Positions 1 through 11,432 of a DNA stretch of 64,000 nucleotides are shown here, one piece after another. The position numbers and the translations under genes were made by a program. Below the pieces are notes generated by a model that was given only the letters and a program-made list of their open reading frames with translations, was not told where the DNA came from and made no database searches. This DNA is from Oscheius tipulae (Eukaryota > Nematoda > Chromadorea > Rhabditida > Rhabditidae): assembly GCA_037178975.1 (NCBI GenBank), contig JASJZH010000005.1, forward strand, positions 1,302,001 through 1,366,000. The letters run 5' to 3'. Within the stretch, counting starts at the first letter, position 1. Every line of letters begins with the position of its first letter.

Positions 1-44
1 CATCAAAAAATATATGAACCTCGTCTTCGAAGATAGGCAAATAT

Positions 45-3000
45 TCAAACTTTGGGATAAATGGAAGGCGAGAGTGGGTAGAGAGGAGCTGAAGCTGTTG
101 GATATGGCTCGGGGATGGTCCTTTCAGCGGCGGCACGGTTCCGTCGGTCACGACGTTTCTTGCACCAGACGGCGCAGATACAGCAGGGGGAGAAGAAGCA
201 AATGGCGCAGCAGCAACAGCACAGGGAGAGGACGAAGAGCACGGTCAACACGATCATCCTGAAAATGTTTGTTTCGTGGCGGGACCCATTGGTGAACATT
301 TCTGACAGGACCCTTTCCATTTTTTTCGTAACCCACAATGTTTCAATTTTTACGTAAAGGGTCAGGGTAATTTACAGGCATCGCTTGACTCTTCTTAATG
401 ATTACATAAATTCTGAGAGACACCTAGGAACTATTAATCCAATACCAAATATGCCAAAAACAAACATCTTTCTATTTCCAGTATTTTCTGACTACATAGT
501 GAGTTATTTAGTATTTTTGTGGTTTCAGCCGGAACGTAAGAGTTACCAGCATTGGGTTGAGTCCTGAAAGCTTATTGAAGACTTGTAATATTGCCAAAAA
601 CGCAAAAGAGTACAAATGTTTCATCTTTAGCATTAAAGTAGAAACAATTTGAGAGATCGCTTTGGTGAGGCTCTGGTGTTCCAAAGAAGCTATTTTTGCG
701 CATTTGTATTTTGCCTCGTCAGTTTCTTTCGGTTTCAATTAAAACATAAGACTGGAGATGGTGAAACATAAGCTGAGACAGTTTTCAATAGTTTCAATAA
801 GAAAGTTCCATTATCTTTGGTTCAAACAAAAGAAGAAAAAGGGAGTCTAAAAATGTTTCACCTTTAGCATAAGAGAGAAACATATGAGAAGTGCTAGTAC
901 CGCTCTGTCTTCTAAAAGAACTAAATTTTGCATATTCATAGTTCCTTTTGGTTTCAACTAAAACGTAAGGCTGGAGTCAGAACTGACACATTTGAGAAGC
1001 TAATCAAGTCATATTTTCAGTTCGAATCAGAAAGTTTGGGTGCCTTTGGCTGATTTGAAAACTGTTGGTAGAAACACGGAAGTCACTAAATGCTTACAAC
1101 TTGGAAAATCCTGGGGTGGGTAAGTTCTAGAGCTCTAGAAATGTTTGAAGTTTGACCTATTAGGAAAAAAACTTGGAGGTTCGCTGTCTTCAAACAAATC
1201 TAGCAATTCAGGATGAGCCTTTCTCAAATTTTTAGTATTTAACACAACCCCAAAGGTGAGATGGGTTTTTCACTATTGTTGAAAGAAAGATGAGCTCTGT
1301 ATATGTTTCAACCTTCAGATAAGTGCTATTAATATCAACTTGCGTGTTCACTAGCATTGTTTAATGTCTTTTCAAAAACTCACCAAACATAGCTCTTGAT
1401 TTCAAACGGCGTATAGTACCAAATCCATCGCATAATATTGTACCAATCTAGTGCCAACAGACTCTCCCAGATTTGAGGAATGTCATCGGACATCTCGACG
1501 CGTAAATAGAACACACAAACAAGGAGGAGGCTCGTGGGTCAAAATAAGCTCTCTCCCTGCGTAAAATCGATGCGGAGGCACGACGGTCTTCGGGCTCTTT
1601 TTACCACTTGAGGGTGGGGGAGGGTCGAAAAAGTTCAATTTCTGGCTCAAAGAGGGTGAGTCATAGTCTCTTGAGCATGATTAGGGGCGGGAGCTTGTTT
1701 GGACAGCTGGAGCATGTTGAAATAGTTTTGGAATTGTTTTTATGTTTTGGCGATAACTAGGGAAGCAAATAGAGAAATTTTTTTGGGTTAAAATTGAATT
1801 AGAACTACTGCTACATCACTGTAACATACTCTAAAGTACAAACTTAGTTTTTGGCTCAAAACTGGAGACCAAATTTTGTGTTGAGAGAAACAGATAAACC
1901 GTTTTGGGCTCAAATTGGGTTGGAGTAAGATGTCATAGAATAAACGCAGCATCTTCAAAACTTCAGCCTGTTTATAACGATGCTAGGTTTGAAACGTAGC
2001 ATATTGGCAGTAACTAGGGGGAAATAGTGAGAGGGACTGATGAATCGTGAAAAGATTGATTTAATTTGAGCTAAAATTGAATTAGAATCGAACGTACAGC
2101 AACCGGAACATGCTCAAAAGTTCAAGCTTGCATTTATACGAATTCTGTGAAACATAAAAATTTGGTACCCTACAACAATGTGTCGGAAACTTCAGGCTAT
2201 GTACACGTTTCGTGAAACATATAAAAAAAGGTGAGAAGACGGTTTGACTTGAAAGTGGATGAACCTGCATACCAAACAACATTTAAAAAAGCATCGCAAT
2301 GTATATGTTGCAGTTGGAATTGAACATCCGTTGGTATTGAACGCAACTAGTTGAGATTGAACGTTCAATACAAACTAGTTGGTATTGAACCCAACTAGTT
2401 GGAATTGAACATTTTCAGTTAGAATTGAACAGTTTGAATAATTTGCGCCGTTTTATCCAATTTTCACCCATTTTCGTCATTTTTTCTTCTTTCACTGCAT
2501 TTTTTGTTGTCAGGGCGTAAAATAACCCCTTGAACATAAAATTGTTAGGAAATTCACGGAAATAATTGGTTTTGTTTTTTATATTTGGTCTTCAGGTTTT
2601 TATTTTTCTGTCTTGTTTTCATTGATGTCTCTTGCTTACTTCAGCTTTCATCCAATATTTCATTATCCAGCCATGAGCTCGCAAAACGCCCCAGAAGTCC
2701 ACGGAAAAGACGAGCACAAACGCCGATTCAGCCACAGACTAGAAGAATACGTCAGCAGGAAAAAGGACACGAAAATCAAGTCCGAAGAAATCTACAAGAC
2801 GATCAAAGAAGCCGTTCAGAAGCGACAAGATGGAGAGAAATTCGTCGATGACCAAGTAAGCAGGAACTATGCCACAAGGTTTTTTGTTTTGAGTATTGCA
2901 GCATTATTTAGGTTCCAATCAAGCGTAATCAACGGAAAAACCGAGCTTTTGCGCAGTGATTGTTTTGACGCCAGAACGTGCCTTCGAAATACTCTACGTG

Positions 3001-5769
3001 GCTCATTCAACGGGTGGATGTTGTGGACGCGATACAATGTGGAAGAAAGTAAAGCGGTATTATGGAATCACACAGTCAGTAGTTTTTTTTTTACCAATAC
3101 ATAATTCAATTTAGAGAACTTGTAACACTATTCGTTTCCTGCTGTTCGATCTGCCCTCTGAAGAAAGGAAGACCGAAGAAGGGAGTCGTCGTCAAGCCTT
3201 TGATCAGCACAAGAAAGAATCAGCGTTGTCAGGTTAGCTTTTTTGTTTGCTTATTATTTTTTTAATATACAGCTAGATCTGATCGACGTGCAATCGAAAC
3301 CAGATAGTGAATGGAAGTTCATAGCAGTTTATCAAGACCATTTAACAAAATACGTCATACTGCGTGCCCTGAGAACAAAAACCGCTTCTGAAGTAGCGGC
3401 TCAGATCAGCTCAATTTTTGCTTTATTTGGTAAGTTTGTTCTTTCATCATTCTCCCAACCATAAAACACAGGGCCACCCGGAATTTTGCAGACCGACAAT
3501 GGTCGCGAATTCACAAATGCAACGTTGGAGAACCTGGTGGCACAGTGGCCAGGATGCAAATTGATTTACGAAAACCGCGCCACAGTCAGTCACAAGACTC
3601 GGTCGAAAGATGCAACCGAGACGTGGAAGAAATCTTGTTTGCTGAGATGCTGCGACGAGGAACTCCGAACTGGGCTGAGCTTTTGGACACTGTACAGTTC
3701 GTGAAGAACACAAGATTTCATCGAGGAATCTCCAGAACGCCTTTCAAAGCAATGTTTGGTTAGTTTTTGTCCCTTTCTCAACTTTGTACTTACAGGATTT
3801 GACTATGAGGCCGATATCGACGAGCTAAACTCTGCTGGCGACCATGAAGTGCCAACAGATGAAGTGTTGACCGAAATTGAAGAAAACGCTGAAGAGCTGA
3901 CTGATAACGAAGATGAATACGTCGAGGAAGAAGAACTCATAGAATTTTGGAATGCTCATCACTCAGCAATTGAAAAAGAAAGGGAGGAAACAAGTCAATC
4001 GCTCCAGCGTCAAGCAGACAGAATGCTCCAGGCATCGAATAGCCGGTCAGTCTAATTTTCTTCAGGCAACTATTTTCTTAAGATTCGGTATAGTAGACGT
4101 TGGAACAAGTGTACTCGTAGCTATTCCCGACGTTGATCGTCCTAAAATTGGAGCACGTAACCTACTGGCAGTTGTGCTCGAAGAGAAAGACGAATTCTTT
4201 CGGTAAATCTTGTTGTTATCCTATGTTTATGTATTGTTTCAGCCTAGGAACTTTGAAAGGATATTTGGCCCAGTAGTACGCCAGAAATCAATTGGTTCCT
4301 CTTCAAGAAACGTTCGCCGTCAGATGTCCCCGATGTCAATCTACAGTCTTCCCGTGTAGCTGTAGCAGATGACTCTATCACCGGCGGCCAAGGGCATCAT
4401 CATTGCAGCTGCAACGGTAAATGTGATACAAATTGTTGTTCCTGTAAGAGCCGTAACTTTCAATGTAACTCGCGTTGTCATAGGACAAACTCTACTTGCA
4501 AAAACAAGTAGTTTCGTTATTTCTCAAATCAATTTGTTTCTTGTTGCTGTTTTACTAAATAAACAGTACTTACCACCACAATTTCAATCTGACAGTGTTA
4601 TTTGAAGTTATAATGTCTTAGGCTACGCCTTGACTTCATCAAAGGCTTGTGAGAGTATAAAAAGGTGAAAAACGGAACCAATCAAGCCTTATTTCCGTGA
4701 ATTTCCTAACAATTTTATGTTCAAGGGGTTATTTTACGCCCTGACAACAAAAAATGCAGTGAAAGAAGAAAAAATGACGAAAATGGGTGAAAATTGGATA
4801 AAACGGCGCAAATTATTCAAACTGTTCAATTCTAACTGAAAATGTTCAATTCCAACTGAAACTGTTCAATACCAACTAGTTTGTATTGAACGTTCAATTT
4901 CAACTAGTTGCGTTCAATACCAACGGATGTTCAATTTCAACTGCAACATATATAACGATACGGTGAAACACAAAAAGATTGAAAGTCAGAAACAATGGAA
5001 TTTTGTGTGAGACGAACGGATAAGAAGCTGTTTTGGGCTTAAATTGGATTGAAGAAAGTTTTGTACACTATAATTGGTTCAAACCTCCAGCCTGTTTATA
5101 ACAACGCTGTGAAACATAAATAGTTGCTATAGGAAAGTTTGAGCAGTTGTTTGGCAGTCTTTTGGGTTACTAATTGGAGCAAATAGAGAGGTTTTTGTGA
5201 AGGGGTCAAAAACATAAGGAAAGTGTTGGCACGCGCTTGAATTGGATTGATGAGCACCATGGCTCCACTTTAACAAGTCTAAGACTTCAAAATTGTTTAC
5301 ACTTGTTATATGAAATATAAAAAGAACTGCTAGAAAGATCGGGAAAAACTGTTTTTATGGACCCACGTAGTATCATTCCAGTCCACATCCTGACACCTCT
5401 CTGTCTCCACCAAAACAGAGTTTTCTGGCCAGAAGGTGTTTCTCCAAAAGACAGTCAGCTCCCGACTTTAGGATTTTGTCCAAAACGGTCTGGACAGTCG
5501 GATTCTCCATTTTTTGAAGGTTAGACAGAAAATGAGAGAGTACGGAAGAGATGTCTCTCAATGTTTGCCTACATGAGTCATTCTATGTCAATTTGACATG
5601 TTTTTAGCGGGAAAAATCAGGGAAAGGATGTGAAAAACTCACGTCCATGTTCCGGGAGCACAGGCCACAAAATCCCCGGGCTGATCGTTGCAATTCGGGG
5701 TAAAGTAACACTCCATATGGCAGGCTTCCAAGCAGTTTTCCATAGTGGTGAAGCAGGAGACGGCCAGGC
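45..5769 (-). CDS. Small cysteine-rich single-pass membrane protein, 3' two exons
   Basis: Two minus-strand exons join in phase: 5769-5643 (acceptor TTTTCAG, donor GTGAGT) and 258-45 (acceptor CATTTTCAG, stop TGA). The first encodes an extracellular-looking segment with six cysteines (CFTTMENCLEACHMEC, then C at NC and AC) ending GTWT. The codon split AC|G links it to MIVLTVLFVLSLCCCCCAI, a hydrophobic membrane segment rich in cysteine. A basic stop-transfer run (CKKRRDRRNR) and a proline/tyrosine tail (PEPYP, APLYPL, SIYPKV) follow. The layout recalls Shisa-like adaptor proteins (Cys-rich ectodomain, membrane span, PY tail), but the cysteine spacing is not one I recognise, so no family is assigned. 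The upstream exon with the signal peptide was not found. The 5.4 kb intron contains a Ginger transposon. Confidence 0.6.
366..2301. other. Intronic AT-rich DNA with GTTTCA-type motifs
   Basis: No exon with credible splice sites is visible. The stretch lies inside the intron of the minus-strand membrane-protein gene. It contains repeated TGTTTCA/TGAAACA heptamers (near 339, 616, 761, 855, 1304, 2149, 2213), far more than expected by chance. Several sit beside a related phrase of the form TTATAC..GTGAAACATA, which recurs at 5085-5120. See the motif finding. Confidence 0.5.
2306..2565 (+). repeat. Left terminal inverted repeat of the Ginger element
   Basis: 260 bp, nearly perfect inverse of 4689-4948. 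The outer 120 bp contain several copies of a phrase like ACTAGTTGGTATTGAAC, with the palindrome AACTAGTT repeated. These are probable transposase-binding sites. The inner part is a unique A/T-rich stretch ending TCACGGAAATAA. Confidence 0.9.
2672..4511 (+). pseudogene. Ginger transposase (KRBA2-like integrase), broken
   Basis: Starts at MSSQNAPEVHGKDEHK. It shows, in order, an integrase zinc-binding H2C2-like segment (HSTGGCC around 3005 and CCSICPLKKGRP near 3145), an integrase core with D in LDLIDVQS (about 3280), D in QTDNGREF (3491) and E in SVERCN (3603), an acidic linker, a segment with IPDVDRPK..ARNLLAVVLEE (4110-4180), and a C-terminal Cys-rich motif HHCSCNGKCDTNCCSCKS (about 4397). 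These are the hallmarks of Ginger/KRBA2 proteins. Short introns interrupt it (2856-2911; near 3430, 3761, 4204). Lesions: a frame break near 2940 and a one-base loss near 3570 (both in A runs), an in-frame TAG near 4274, and another shift near 4300. It is therefore probably inactive, unless the A-run shifts are sequencing errors. Confidence 0.8.
4689..4948 (-). repeat. Right terminal inverted repeat of the Ginger element
   Basis: 260 bp inverse partner of 2306-2565, carrying the same AACTAGTT / GTTCAAT array next to the terminus. Confidence 0.9.
4953..5642. other. Intronic AT-rich spacer
   Basis: No exon with usable splice sites was found. It carries repeated phrases ending GTGAAACATAAA (4963, 5108) that resemble units at 2140-2220, consistent with the dispersed GTTTCA-motif family. 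Confidence 0.4.
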
Positions 5770-5773
5770 CTGA

Positions 5774-7044
5774 AAAGTTGTGAATAAAGGCAAAAGATGA
5801 TGTGTTTGTTGGGTATTTTCTACAGTGGATTCTTATTAACCAGACTGTGAACATAAAATCTATAAATTCCACTCTTATTTTTCTTTGCAGAAGCGGTAAT
5901 CCTCTGACAATGGAGCTGAAAATATTTTGTATCTTTTCATATAACTATGAAACATATTTTATCAACAGCGGACCACTAGCATTTCGCTTCATGGGTCTTA
6001 TATATGTGAAGGTTTCACTTTATCTACATTATTTCCATTCTCCTGTCCGGACAAAATATCATATCATTCCAACACAAAAAAAGCTACCGCGAGCGGTGTT
6101 GTCAAACGTTCGTATCTTTTCACCTGGTCGTGAAACATGCTTTTTTTTTATTAATACTATCCTTGACGTCGGAAAGCAAAATTTTGGAAGCATCATTGCA
6201 TTGCTTTAATACTTTTTTTTTCAAAAGGATTCTAATACCTCACTACCTCCATCAGAGATCGTGAAACATTGTTTGAAAACTGGACTCTATTGAAACTTTC
6301 TTTAAGAAATGCTACATTTTTTTAATGAAGAAAACAGGGATCTAGCGATGCTGTTCAAAGTTTATTTCTCTTGTTCTAAGATTGAAACACATTTTGAAGC
6401 AGTTGGTTCCATATACATAACCTTTTTGTGTTTCATTGTCCAGGTAATTACGAAATTTGTGTTTCATCTCTAGTGCTTTCGTCATGTTCTGCATCAAATA
6501 CCAAAACTGCCTTATATCATTCACACGGAGGATGGTTGCATTTTCATGCAAGAAAACATTAGCGGTGTTGATAATGCTTAACGACCAGCCTACAATATGG
6601 TTCAACTTCGGTATGTAAACAAGCTTCAAAACTATCCATACTGGTCCATTTCTCAATAATCACTGATCAAAACAGTTCAAGCATCCATGTCCTCGGTGTG
6701 TAAAATTTCATGTAAGAAACTTTTGCGTTTCACTGATCTGATAAAAGAAAAAAGAAAAAAATAACGATGTTGGTGAGTACAAAACGATCAATTCTGTAAT
6801 ATGACCGTCTCTCTCTACGCATTGTGTACGGCTCTCTGAGCAAAAATGTTTCAACTTCTGTAAATAACGAAGCTCCAATACTAGTACTCGATCATGCTTC
6901 TAAATCAGAACTCAAAATTCCTGAACAAGCAAAGTATATTCTTTGTTTTAAGCTGTCTATGTACTCCTGACTCTTTGCTAGGGTCAATTGGGATGTAAGA
7001 AAATAACATTCTGAACCCAAAAAAATGAAAAAGCTACTACCAAC
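5774..7044. other. Non-coding spacer, minus-gene side
   Basis: AT-rich with long T runs. Several open frames exist (for example minus 6656-6342) but none has convincing splice sites or protein-like composition. TGAAACA/TGTTTCA heptamers recur. No further feature is visible. Confidence 0.35.
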
Positions 7045-7614
7045 CTGAAACCGAGGCGCCTCCTTCAGCTGTAGAGTTTCTCGAGAAGAACAGACCACCC
7101 ATCTTATCTGAAACTTGTATTTTTCCAATGTTTCAGCAAAAAAGATTTGTAAATGACCACGAAAAAACTGCAGAATTGAAAAATATTGTTTGGATCTGAT
7201 AATATATCCAAAATGAAGCAAAAAGGTCAATAAATGGCTCAGAAAGGGACGCTCAAAATATATTGCGCGTTGGTTTGTGTTAATGCTGAGACTGCTGCTC
7301 TCCGCCGCTCCTGTACTCTCTCGTCGGCCCGCGTGGGTTCTGGTCATGACTCAGTGGGGAGGGACATGCTATTTACGCGAGGAAGAGAGAGCAATGTTTT
7401 GAAATGCGTCTGGAAGTTTGTATGTACTTTGTTACCAAAGGAGCAAGTATGAGGGACAGAGACAGAGGCAGAGACAAAGAGAGAGAAAGAGGCTTACCTG
7501 AGCTCCAATGACATCCTCATTCATCAGAAGCTCTTGGACTATTCTGAACAGTCTAGCTTTGGAGTTTTTTTCCCGACATAGTGCCACAATATTTTCGTTG
7601 TTGTACAGACAAAC
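7045..7614 (-). CDS. Two exons of an unidentified helical protein
   Basis: Minus-strand exons 7614-7498 (39 codons; acceptor CTCTTCTAG, donor GTAAGC) and 7107-7045 (21 codons; acceptor AAGTTTCAG, donor GTTGGT) are both phase 0 at each end, so they splice in frame. The first reads VCLYNNENIVALCREKNSKA..., then RIVQELLMNEDVIGAQ, an amphipathic helix pattern like HEAT/armadillo-type repeats. The second is IRWVVCSSRETLQLKEAPRFQ-like. I do not recognise the family. Upstream sequence (7615-7830) has more coding-like text but with frame problems. The gene may also include 10904-11076. Confidence 0.45.
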
Positions 7615-7830
7615 CTAGAAGAGACGGCCCAGGCAGATATCCGTCATCTTCTTATTGAGCTAGAATAGAAAAACTCTTGATGGCGATGAGACGATCGTAG
7701 CCACTGTAGCAAGTTGAGGACAGCATTTTGACCAAAATCTGATCAAAAACGAGCTGCAAAGAGCATTCACTCTGAAGCAAAGTTCGTTTTTCAGATTTTG
7801 AGCCTGTTGGCGAGCGATTCCACACTATTT
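7615..7830 (-). pseudogene. Coding-like stretch with frame breaks upstream of the helical exons
   Basis: On the minus strand, one frame gives SLANRLKI then stops. A shifted frame continues with LLQSECSLQLVFDQILVKML and YDRLIAIKSFSILAQ, then a TAA at 7652-7654. A third frame gives NKKMTDICLGRLF and ends in TAG directly before the 7614 exon. Read across the breaks it is a continuous helical protein-like text, suggesting either a decayed exon or an intron arrangement I cannot resolve. Confidence 0.3.
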
Positions 7831-8235
7831 TCCTTCAAAACATTGAGGTTGGAAAACGATGAATCGAGACAGTTATACGTATTTTGGAGAAGGCATATGC
7901 TCGAAACAGGGTGTGTGAGTCAGCTGTTTTCACTGTCACTCTCAGACAGCTTCTAGTGAATGTCCTTCACTTCTTCAAGCGAGAAGCTTAAAGCTCATGT
8001 CCTGTAAAGTTATTGTTTCCGAATCAAGTTTGGGTTAGCCTCTGTCTCTCACATATCCGGATAGGATCCTAAAGAAACCCTTCATATCTATCCATGTCTC
8101 CAATGCCAATCCTTTAGATGCCCCATGACATAGTCAGAGATACATTGGGTACAGTTATCCTGTCTCTTCCCCTCCTTAGCCTCCATTTCGTTCATATTGT
8201 TCAAATCTTTCCTGAGAGGAGAGCCCGGGATCATA

Positions 8236-9523
8236 CAGTGCGCGTCATAACTATAAAGGCACCCCAGTTTTTAGCTGTGGAGCCAAAACTACGCAATTGA
8301 AAAAAAAATCTGACAATGCCATCTTTTTCTACGGTATTCAAAACCCTTGTAAAAAAATCTACAGACCCATCGGATTATCCTTCTGCCCTAGATAAACAAA
8401 AAGGTCTCGACGTGTCGAATTCAGAAGCGTCAAAACTATAAAGGCAGACGGTATTTAGAGTTTTTCCTTCTCGAGACATGTTAAATCATGCATATAAAAG
8501 AATGGAAAAGTTGCTTCTGGCACTCATTCAACACCTGCTCATCTCCGAATACCTTTGTGATGCCTCTAGGAGCCCGCCTAACGGATGTAGAGAGGGGACA
8601 GGTTGAAGTCCTTGCTGGTCAAGGATTGCAACAGGGCCATAGCTACTACCATTGGACGTTCTCCTACCGTGATGAACAATTATCGCAAGGATCCTGTTGG
8701 CTATGGAGCTAAAAACAGAGGAGGAAGACCAAGAAAGCTGACAATCAGGGACGAGCGAATGATCGCTCGAACTGTCTCCAACAAAAGAGTGACCACTGCT
8801 CTCCTGAAATCCGATCTCCGTCTCAGTGTTTCGAACAGCACTGTTCTCCGCTCCATCCACAGGAATGCTCATTTGACCAGACAGAAGATGAAGTCTGCTC
8901 CCCGACTTCTCCCTCGTCACATTGCTGATAGGATGACCTTTGCGAGAAACCACTTCAATACTGATTGGACTAAAGTGAGTAAATCTAAACTTTTGTTTTC
9001 ATAGCTTCTATAGGTCATCTTCTCCGACGAAAAAAAGTGGAATCTTGACGGTCCGGATGGGAATACATCGTATTGGCGCGACTTGAGGAAGGACCCGGTT
9101 TATTTCGTTCAATACCAACAATCAATACCAATGTTCAATACGAGCTGAAGAATGCCATTCTTATCGCCTGGAGGACCCTGAACCCCATTGTTTTGAAGAA
9201 TCTTTCTCTCTCGATGAACAGCCGTCTGTTCCAGTTGATCTCCCGCAACGGAAGAGCCACCGACTACTGAAACATTTAAAGTTAAGCTATTTATATGAAT
9301 TGTTTTGTTAGTGCCTTTATAGTTTTGACGCTTCTGAATTCGACACGTCGAGACCTTTTGTTTATCTAGGGCAGAAGGATAATCCGATGGGTCTGTAGAT
9401 TTTTTTACAAGGGTTTTGAATACCGTAGAAAAAGATGGCATTGTCAGATTTTTTTTTTTAAAATGCGTAGTTTTGGCTCCATAGCTAAAAACTGGGGTGC
9501 CTTTATAGTTATGACGCGCACTG
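8236..9523 (+). mobile_element. Tc3-like transposon with 212 bp TIRs, internally deleted
   Basis: Ends CAGTGCGCGTCATAAC... and its inverse, flanked by TA (8234-8235 and 9524-9525), as in Tc1/Tc3 elements. TIRs are 8236-8446 and 9312-9523. Length 1288 bp. The transposase inside lacks its catalytic centre, so the copy is non-autonomous. Confidence 0.88.
8562..9270 (+). pseudogene. Tc3-like transposase, frameshifted and core-deleted
   Basis: Begins MPLGARLTDVERGQVEVLAG, a Tc3-type N-terminus. A one-base insertion near 8627 moves the frame to RAIATTIGRSPTV, followed by the HTH region (NRGGRPRKLTIRDERMIA) and DWTK. A 41 bp intron (8974-9014) leads to VIFSDEKKWNLDGPDG, which holds the first catalytic Asp. 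After DPVYF the sequence jumps to the C-terminus (ELKNAILIAWRTLNP ... RNGRATDY, stop at about 9270). The segment that should carry the second Asp and the third acidic residue is missing, so the enzyme cannot be active. Confidence 0.82.
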
Positions 9524-9528
9524 TAGTA

Positions 9529-10574
9529 CAGGGTACCCCAAAATTACGGTAACCGCGCGGAGCGCGCCGATATGCGGCTTTTTGTAAAGGGGCTGTTTTA
9601 TTCTTTGTTTTTATTGTGTTTCTCCTTTTATTTACCATGTTTTCTGTTGTTTCAAACCGAACATGCTATCATTTTCAGAATGATCAAAGCTTCGATCCAC
9701 CGCCAAACAACTTTTGCCCTTCACCAACAAGGCGTTCAGGCGATCAACATCTCTCGTCGTCTCAAGGTGTCCGAGAAGCTCGTGTCTACTACCATTTCGC
9801 GATTCAAGAAGCTGGGAAATGAAAAAGACCGTCTCGGACAAGGAAGACCCATTTGTGGGACTACCAGGGGAGGCCACAAGTCGATCCTCTTCACGAATGA
9901 AAAGATATTCACCGTCGAACAGTCGCTGAATAAGCAAAACGATCGGGTTTATGCTACTTCACAGCCAAATGTAGCGGCTCGACGTACTGGAAATCCAAAA
10001 AGTGTCATGGTCTTCGCTGGCATAACTTCTGATGAAAAGACATCACTTATCTTCGTTCCCAAGGAATCAAGGTCAATGGAAAGAGAACTATCTCGACATG
10101 TTGAAGACCGAAATCGTGCCATAGGCCAAGAAGCACTTCAAAAAACGTCCCTGGTGCATCGGCTCACAAGTATAATGCCGTCCAATGTTGATGCAAGCAG
10201 AACTTGCCCGACTTCATTGACTTCAACCAGTGGCCTCCTTCATCTCCAGACCTCAATTCAATGGACTACTCGGTTTGGAATATTCTCGAATCGAAGGCTT
10301 GCTCAAAAGCCCATCGTGACGTCGAATCGTTGAAAAAATCGCTGGAAAAAGCTTGGGACGAGCTCGATGAGGACTACTTGCGCGCAACCGTCGACGTCTT
10401 CTCAAAACGTCTCCGAGCCTGTGTCGCTGCTGATGGAGATACTTTCGAATCTTAAGATGTTATTTTGTTTAGTTTTTTATGGAGAATAAAACCTATATGG
10501 TCTGGTTCCCAGTTTTGCAATTTTGACGATTTGGCGCCGCGTTTTACTGGTTACCGTAATTTTGGGGCACCCTG
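9529..10574 (+). mobile_element. Mariner-superfamily element, 1046 bp
   Basis: Termini CAGGGTACCCCAAAATTACG and its inverse (CAGGGTGCCCC on the right) are flanked by TA at 9527-9528 and 10575-10576. Only TAGTA separates it from the Tc3-like element on its left. It is related by its CAGGGT ends and transposase type to the element at 52644-53887. Confidence 0.85.
9680..10455 (+). pseudogene. Mariner-superfamily transposase, degraded
   Basis: Starts MIKASIHRQTTFALHQQGVQ with an HTH (ISRRLKVSEKLVSTTISRF). A stretch of about 70 residues expected after GQGRP is missing. The first catalytic motif reads LFTNEKIF, with Asn where the family has Asp. A frameshift near 10059 breaks the core. The C-terminal part resumes at DFIDFNQWPPSSPDLNSMDY (third acidic residue in SPDLN..D) and ends DGDTFES at 10455. 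Non-functional by several criteria. Confidence 0.8.
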
Positions 10575-10903
10575 TAGACGAAGCTGACGAGAGTGTAGAG
10601 AGACAATTGTAGAAAGTATACCAGGAGGAGGAGGCGCAGGATCAATCTGAACAGTGGTTAAGGTTGTCTCTTGGTAATAAATGGTATTAGGGCATGTGGG
10701 AACGGCTGTAAAAGAAAGTGGAGAAAATTAACTAGAACTACCAGATTCTTATCAGCAGTTTGGAGGGGGTTAATGGCTGTCTCTCTGTCTCTTTGCCTCT
10801 CAGAGTTTTCTTTCAGATCTCTTCAACAATGTCTAAGGCCCACGACCAGTGCTATGAGAGTAATATGAGATAGGAAAACTGATGACACGTAAGTACCGTT
10901 TAC

Positions 10904-11076
10904 CGATCTCTATTCCTGTTCCAGCCTTTGCGCCGTCCTGAAGCACATTTCGGTTCGAATAGATATAGACTGATCTGGCAAATGTCTTCTGCGATGCTGT
11001 GAAGAAGTTCGGACATTTGGCGAAGAATGGTATACAGCAATGGGTTGTGAAGCAAGACAAATAGAAGTTTGGCTTT
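10904..11076 (-). CDS. Isolated minus-strand exon, helical protein of unknown family
   Basis: Acceptor TTTAAAACAG before 11076 and donor GATCG|GTAAAC after 10904 bound an open frame: KAKLLFVLLHNPLLYTIL, RQMSELLHSIAEDICQ, then a basic end (ASGRRKGWNRNRD). It is leucine-rich and helical. It could belong to the same gene as 7045-7614, with the Tc elements inserted in the intervening intron, but the connecting exon was not established. Confidence 0.35.
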
Positions 11077-11432
11077 CTGTTTTAAATTTTTCATCTCCAT
11101 TTTTCGATATTGAGAAATTATCAACTACGCCAGCCTTAGCTGGTCAATAAGACAAATGTCTCTTCTATCTCGCGAGCTCTCTCCTTGTCCGTAACATTTC
11201 TCTTATCAGCCGCCCTCCAACTCTACCCACAACAAAGATTCTCAGTTCTTTCATTTCATGTTTCCAGAACTTTGGGTCTTCTTTGACGCTTCTTTCTTGG
11301 TGAGAGACAGCGCGAGAAAGAGAGACTCGGAAGCAGAAAAACAGGTCTGCAATTCCAGAGTTTCAGACTGATCAGCCACGTCAAAACACTGACTCCTATT
11401 CTACACGAAAAGTAGAAGCGCCGGGCATTGCC

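Larger units (their letters stand above)
2306..4948 (+). mobile_element. Ginger-type DNA transposon with 260 bp TIRs
   Basis: The element begins TGTTGCAGTTG and ends CAACTGCAACA, matching the TGTNR termini of Ginger elements. It is flanked by a 4 bp target duplication TATA (2302-2305 and 4949-4952), also typical of Ginger. The internal gene is a gypsy-integrase-like transposase. Length is 2643 bp. The terminal repeats are almost identical while the gene carries several lesions, so the ends are better preserved than the gene. It is inserted in an intron of the minus-strand membrane-protein gene. Confidence 0.88.

Noticed and set aside
2900-4300. Assembly error as the cause of all frame breaks
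   Set aside because: The hAT and kinase genes are open across many exons, so base quality seems adequate. Homopolymer errors remain possible only for single-base shifts in A runs of the Ginger gene.
6342-6656. 104-codon minus-strand frame
   Set aside because: No splice sites or family resemblance; AT-rich and overlaps GTTTCA motif copies.
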